Below, piece after piece: positions 61,037 through 64,000 of a DNA stretch of 64,000 nt; the first letter of the stretch is position 1, and every line of letters starts with the position of its first letter. This stretch comes from Acidobacteriota bacterium. GTDB taxonomy: Bacteria > Acidobacteriota > Terriglobia > Acidiferrales > UBA7541. The translations under genes were made by a program, and so were the position numbers. The stretch spans positions 62,001 to 126,000 of the forward strand of contig DAHUXN010000059.1 in the NCBI GenBank assembly GCA_027307115.1, written 5' to 3'. The notes beneath the pieces are model-generated. The model did no database searches. It saw only the letters and a list, made by a program, of their open reading frames with translations, and was not told where the DNA came from.

Positions 61037-61359
61037 CGCCCAGCGCGCGGTGCAGCGTCGTAAAGGTGGCCGGCGTGAAACGTCGGGTACCGCAGCTTCA
61101 TCGACGTGCCTCATCGGCTAAAGCCGCACTAACCTCGTACCAGGTGCGGCACGGCTGAAGAGCCTGCGTGGAAACTGCAAAATCGCTACCTCAGCGGCTG
61201 AAGCCACAGTGACACTACGCCGGTTACGGCACGGTTGAAGCCGTGCCCTGACACAAGACAGTAGCGATTCCTTAATGTCCGGAAGCCCGCAGCACGGAAT
61301 GCTTGCGGTCGTTACGGCGCGCAGGTATTGTCTCTGTGCTTTAGCGTCGAGGAGAATCC
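61037..61359. repeat. Gap with a degenerate 61-bp direct repeat pair
   Basis: No gene. Two related units lie at 61109-61169 and 61189-61249, both following the pattern CCTCA-CGGCT-AAGCC ... CGGCACGG-TGAAG. The second unit ends in a perfect GGCACGG/CCGTGCC hairpin; the first has lost its 3' arm. They are probably a dispersed non-coding repeat, 111 nt upstream of the S9 peptidase gene. Confidence 0.55.
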
Positions 61360-63441
61360 ATGCTCGGAAAAATAATCTCGAATGTGGCTCGCGCGGCCGC
61401 GATATCGTGGGTGTCATGCGCGCTCTTGGCCACCGCTCTCCTGCTCGCAACGCAGCCAACGATTGCGCAACGAGCGCCCGCGGCGGCTCCACAGGCGTCG
61501 CGGCACGTGACTCCGCCTGCGATGCAACAGGCACTGCGCGACATGTTCGACGTTCACGCCATTTCCGAAGCGGTGATTTCGCCGGATGGACGGCGCGTGG
61601 CGTGGGTGGAATCGCTCAGCGGCAAGAATGGCGCGCCGTCGGGTAATTCGGCGGTCTACGTCGCGGACTGGAAATCCCATGCGGCGGCGCAGCGAATCAC
61701 GGCAGAGACGGGAGGTGCGGCAGCGGCGGAGAGCAATGTGGCGTGGTCGCCCGACAGCAAGCAGCTTGCATTTCTATCCGACGCGGCGCATTCGGGGCAA
61801 TTGCAGCTTTACGTCGCGGCTCCCGGCGAAACGGCGCGCCAGCTCACGCACGTGAAGGGGGATCTGTCGAATCCTGCATGGTCGCCGGACGGAAAATCCA
61901 TCGCGTTTCTGTTCATCGAGAATGCGCCGCGGGCGGCCGGTCCGCTCGCAGCGGAAGCGCCCGACGAAGGGGTCGTGGGTGCAAAGATTTACGAGCAACG
62001 CCTAGCGATTGTGGATTTGGCGACTGGCCGGGTTCGGCAAATCACGCCAGCGGATATGTACGTCTACGAATACGATTGGTCGCCCGGTAGCAAGAGGCTT
62101 GTCGCGACCGCAGCGCATGGCAATGGCGACGACAACTGGTACGTGGCGCAAATTTACATTTTCGACGCCGCATCGTTGGTTGCCCCAAGGTCAATTTTCA
62201 AGAGCGACATGCAGATTGGGACTCCGAAATGGTCGCCCGACGGCAAAACCGTCGCTTTCATCGCCGGTTTGATGAGCGATGAGCCGGTGGTCGGCGGCGA
62301 TATTTACGCGCTGCCTGTCAATGCATCGAGCGGGGGCGGCAATGCGCGAGACGTCACGCCCGGTATGAAAGCGACGGCCAGCTCGATTAACTGGTCGGCA
62401 GATTCAAAGTCGATTGTTTTCGGCGAGATTGTCGACGGCAAGAGCGGGGTCGCTTCCGTCAGCCTCGACTCTGGTGCGGTCACGCCGCTTTGGACGGGCG
62501 CCGAGCACATCGGGCAAAATCAATTCACCGTGGGCGTTTCGCTTTCGCGCGATGACAAGACCTCGGCCGCCGTGCGCGAATCGTTCAGCGCGCCGCCGGA
62601 AGTGTGGACCGGGCCGACCGGCAACTGGAAGCAAGTTACGTCGCTGAACAAAGCGCTGCATCCGGCATGGGGCAAGGCCGAGAGTCTGCATTGGAACACG
62701 GACATCGGCTCGGTGCAGGGTTGGATCGTCTATCCGGAGAATTATGATCCTTCGAGAAAATACCCGCTGGTCGTCGAAGTTCATGGAGGGCCGGCTTGGG
62801 CGAATCTGCCTCGGTGGCCCAGCCGGCGGGATTATTCCGCTGCGCTGCCCGCCAACGGATATTTTCTGCTTCTGCCGAATCCGCGCGGCAGCTACGGCGC
62901 GGGCGAAGCGTTCACCAAAGCCAATGTGAAGGATTTCGGCTACGGCGATTTCAAGGACATCATGGGCGGGGTGGATGCGGCGATTGCATCGCTGCCGATT
63001 GATCCGCAGAGGCTCGGCATCACAGGCTGGAGCTACGGCGGGTATATGACCATGTGGGCGGTGACGCAAACGCACCGCTTCAAAGCGGCGGTTGCGGGTG
63101 CGGGGCTTGCGGACTGGCTGAGCTATTATGGCGAAAATCAGATCGATAAATGGATGACGTTTTATTTCGGCGACACGGTCTACAACGACCCTGCCGTTTA
63201 CGCGAAGAGCGCGCCAATCACGTTCATCAAGAACGTGAAGACGCCGACGCTGATCCTGGTGGGCGACAGCGACGGTGAGTGCCCGCCGCCGCAGTCGTAC
63301 GAATTCTGGCACGCGCTGGTGACGCTGGGAGTGCCGACGCAGTTCGTCATTTACCCGCACGAGGGTCACGAGTTCGCGAATCCGGCCCACAGCCGCGATG
63401 TGGTAGAGCGCGCCGTGGCGTGGTTTGACGCGCACCTGTAA
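61360..63441 (+). CDS. Exported S9-family prolyl-oligopeptidase-type peptidase
   Basis: A 693-residue exported serine peptidase. An N-terminal hydrophobic signal (about 10-38, ending TIAQ) precedes a WD40-like beta-propeller with repeated WSPDGK/WSPDSK turns (about 65-400) and a C-terminal alpha/beta hydrolase domain with the nucleophile Ser in GWSYGGYMT (about 556), Asp in VGDSDGECP (about 637) and His in YPHEGHEF (about 669). It cleaves dipeptides or short oligopeptides in the periplasm or outside the cell. ATG 61360 follows GGAG. It stands alone. Confidence 0.88.
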   Translation: MLGKIISNVARAAAISWVSCALLATALLLATQPTIAQRAPAAAPQASRHVTPPAMQQALRDMFDVHAISEAVISPDGRRVAWVESLSGKNGAPSGNSAVYVADWKSHAAAQRITAETGGAAAAESNVAWSPDSKQLAFLSDAAHSGQLQLYVAAPGETARQLTHVKGDLSNPAWSPDGKSIAFLFIENAPRAAGPLAAEAPDEGVVGAKIYEQRLAIVDLATGRVRQITPADMYVYEYDWSPGSKRLVATAAHGNGDDNWYVAQIYIFDAASLVAPRSIFKSDMQIGTPKWSPDGKTVAFIAGLMSDEPVVGGDIYALPVNASSGGGNARDVTPGMKATASSINWSADSKSIVFGEIVDGKSGVASVSLDSGAVTPLWTGAEHIGQNQFTVGVSLSRDDKTSAAVRESFSAPPEVWTGPTGNWKQVTSLNKALHPAWGKAESLHWNTDIGSVQGWIVYPENYDPSRKYPLVVEVHGGPAWANLPRWPSRRDYSAALPANGYFLLLPNPRGSYGAGEAFTKANVKDFGYGDFKDIMGGVDAAIASLPIDPQRLGITGWSYGGYMTMWAVTQTHRFKAAVAGAGLADWLSYYGENQIDKWMTFYFGDTVYNDPAVYAKSAPITFIKNVKTPTLILVGDSDGECPPPQSYEFWHALVTLGVPTQFVIYPHEGHEFANPAHSRDVVERAVAWFDAHL

Positions 63442-63735
63442 TAGTGGGAACCTATTAGCCACGCCTATCAAAGGTTGAGCTAATCCACATTAATCTGCCC
63501 AGCATAAACCCTGCAAAATCTGTATAAACTTTGCATCCTCGCGTCGTGACACTTTTTTGCCTGTCCCATCGGGCTAACGCGCGCCGATGTCCCAAAACTG
63601 TCCTGTTGTACGGTAGCCACGAACGCGGAGCGGCGCTACGCTCACAGCACTGTTGCAGCCGATGTTTCAGGAAAATGTTTCGAGCGAATGAAGGAATCGC
63701 AGGACTCGCAGAGCATCGCGAGAAAGGAAGGCCCG
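63442..63735. other. Gap after the S9 peptidase, nothing recognisable
   Basis: No convincing gene or RNA in about 294 bp. Several frames cross it but none has family similarity or a ribosome site. The last part carries the AAGGAAG ribosome site of the next gene. Confidence 0.4.
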
Positions 63736-64000
63736 ATGGCAATGTCGCATGTGGAGGTGATGGTGGGAACACCATCGTCAGTTGATGCGGGGATGGTGGA
63801 ATTCAAGGAATGCCTGAAGCGCATGCGTGACGGACATCCGGAAGACGCCCTGAACCACGCGCGACGCGCCCTGGGCGCGGCTCCGAAAAACCCGTTTTAC
63901 CTCTCTTACACAGGGCTGCTGGCAGCGATGGCTGATCGCCGTTTTGGCGACGCGGAAACGCTCTGCCGCGAAGCGCTCAACCTGAAATGCAATCACGCAC
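63736..64000 (+). CDS. TPR-type helical repeat protein, N-terminal fragment (runs off the window)
   Basis: A frame open to the right edge (88 codons seen), starting at ATG 63736 with GAAAGGAAG about 7 nt upstream. After about 20 residues the sequence forms tetratricopeptide-like helix pairs: EFKECLKRMRDGHPEDALNHARRALGAAP followed by NPFYLSYTGLLAAMADRRFGDAETLCREAL. The typical Ala/Gly/Leu spacing and the turn Pro are visible. The rest of the protein, and hence its role, lies outside the window. Confidence 0.6.
   Translation, partial: MAMSHVEVMVGTPSSVDAGMVEFKECLKRMRDGHPEDALNHARRALGAAPKNPFYLSYTGLLAAMADRRFGDAETLCREALNLKCNHA

Overview
The window looks like a chromosome segment from a Gram-negative, high-GC (about 58% by eye) soil-type bacterium, most probably an Acidobacteriota. 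The reasons are an LptD outer-membrane LPS assembly protein, a PadR regulator overlapping a long MacB/FtsX-type permease of the ADOP kind, winged-helix/TolB-like/TPR regulators, a PEP-CTERM protein and an S9 peptidase. No rRNA, tRNA, integrase, transposase or CRISPR array was recognised. Species cannot be assigned from sequence alone.

Layout. 1-3.8 kb: a four-gene sugar-acid catabolic operon (MFS permease cut by the window edge, enolase-superfamily dehydratase, AraD1-type FAH protein, 3-hydroxyisobutyrate-type dehydrogenase) with overlapping starts and stops. 3.8-19.9 kb: a surface-glycan locus with two GT4 glycosyltransferases, an SDR epimerase, a WecA/MraY-type initiating phosphotransferase, UDP-glucose dehydrogenase, UDP-glucuronate decarboxylase, an ArnT-type polyprenyl-sugar transferase, a glutamine-dependent amidotransferase, two different carbamoyltransferases and a geranylgeranyl-reductase-like flavoprotein. 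20-29.4 kb: a patchy accessory stretch (nitronate monooxygenase, PEP-CTERM protein, coiled-coil protein, winged-helix/TPR regulator with a truncated copy, two DUF1801-fold proteins of which one is AT-rich, a SnoaL-like protein) mixed with direct repeats and short duplications. 29.5-37.3 kb: FabH, a lone receiver, tandem Crp/Fnr regulators, OsmC, a 57-residue membrane protein and a 1141-residue GAF/GGDEF/HD-GYP protein. 37.6-43 kb: PadR plus ADOP permease, then gltX.

43-64 kb: a DsbD system split into separate polypeptides (DsbD N-domain protein, TlpA-like lipoprotein, CcdA) with a frataxin/CyaY gene inside it; a CDP-alcohol phosphotransferase, HAD phosphatase and PAP2/AUR1-type set resembling bacterial inositol-lipid synthesis; an amidase behind lptD; a zinc-ribbon RDD protein; a C-terminal-processing-protease homologue lacking its catalytic Ser and Lys, beside a divergent polysaccharide deacetylase; an L-2-hydroxyglutarate-oxidase-like enzyme; a Tat-exported N-terminal-nucleophile asparaginase; an ABC exporter pair; an S9 peptidase; and the start of a TPR protein.

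The most striking feature no gene explains is a family of five palindromes, each exactly 56 bp (17-bp arms, 22-nt loop with a TCACGA core), all in the same orientation and only in intergenic gaps between 41.0 and 58.4 kb. The best candidate for a less-described pathway is the three-gene lipid set at 45.8-48.3 kb.
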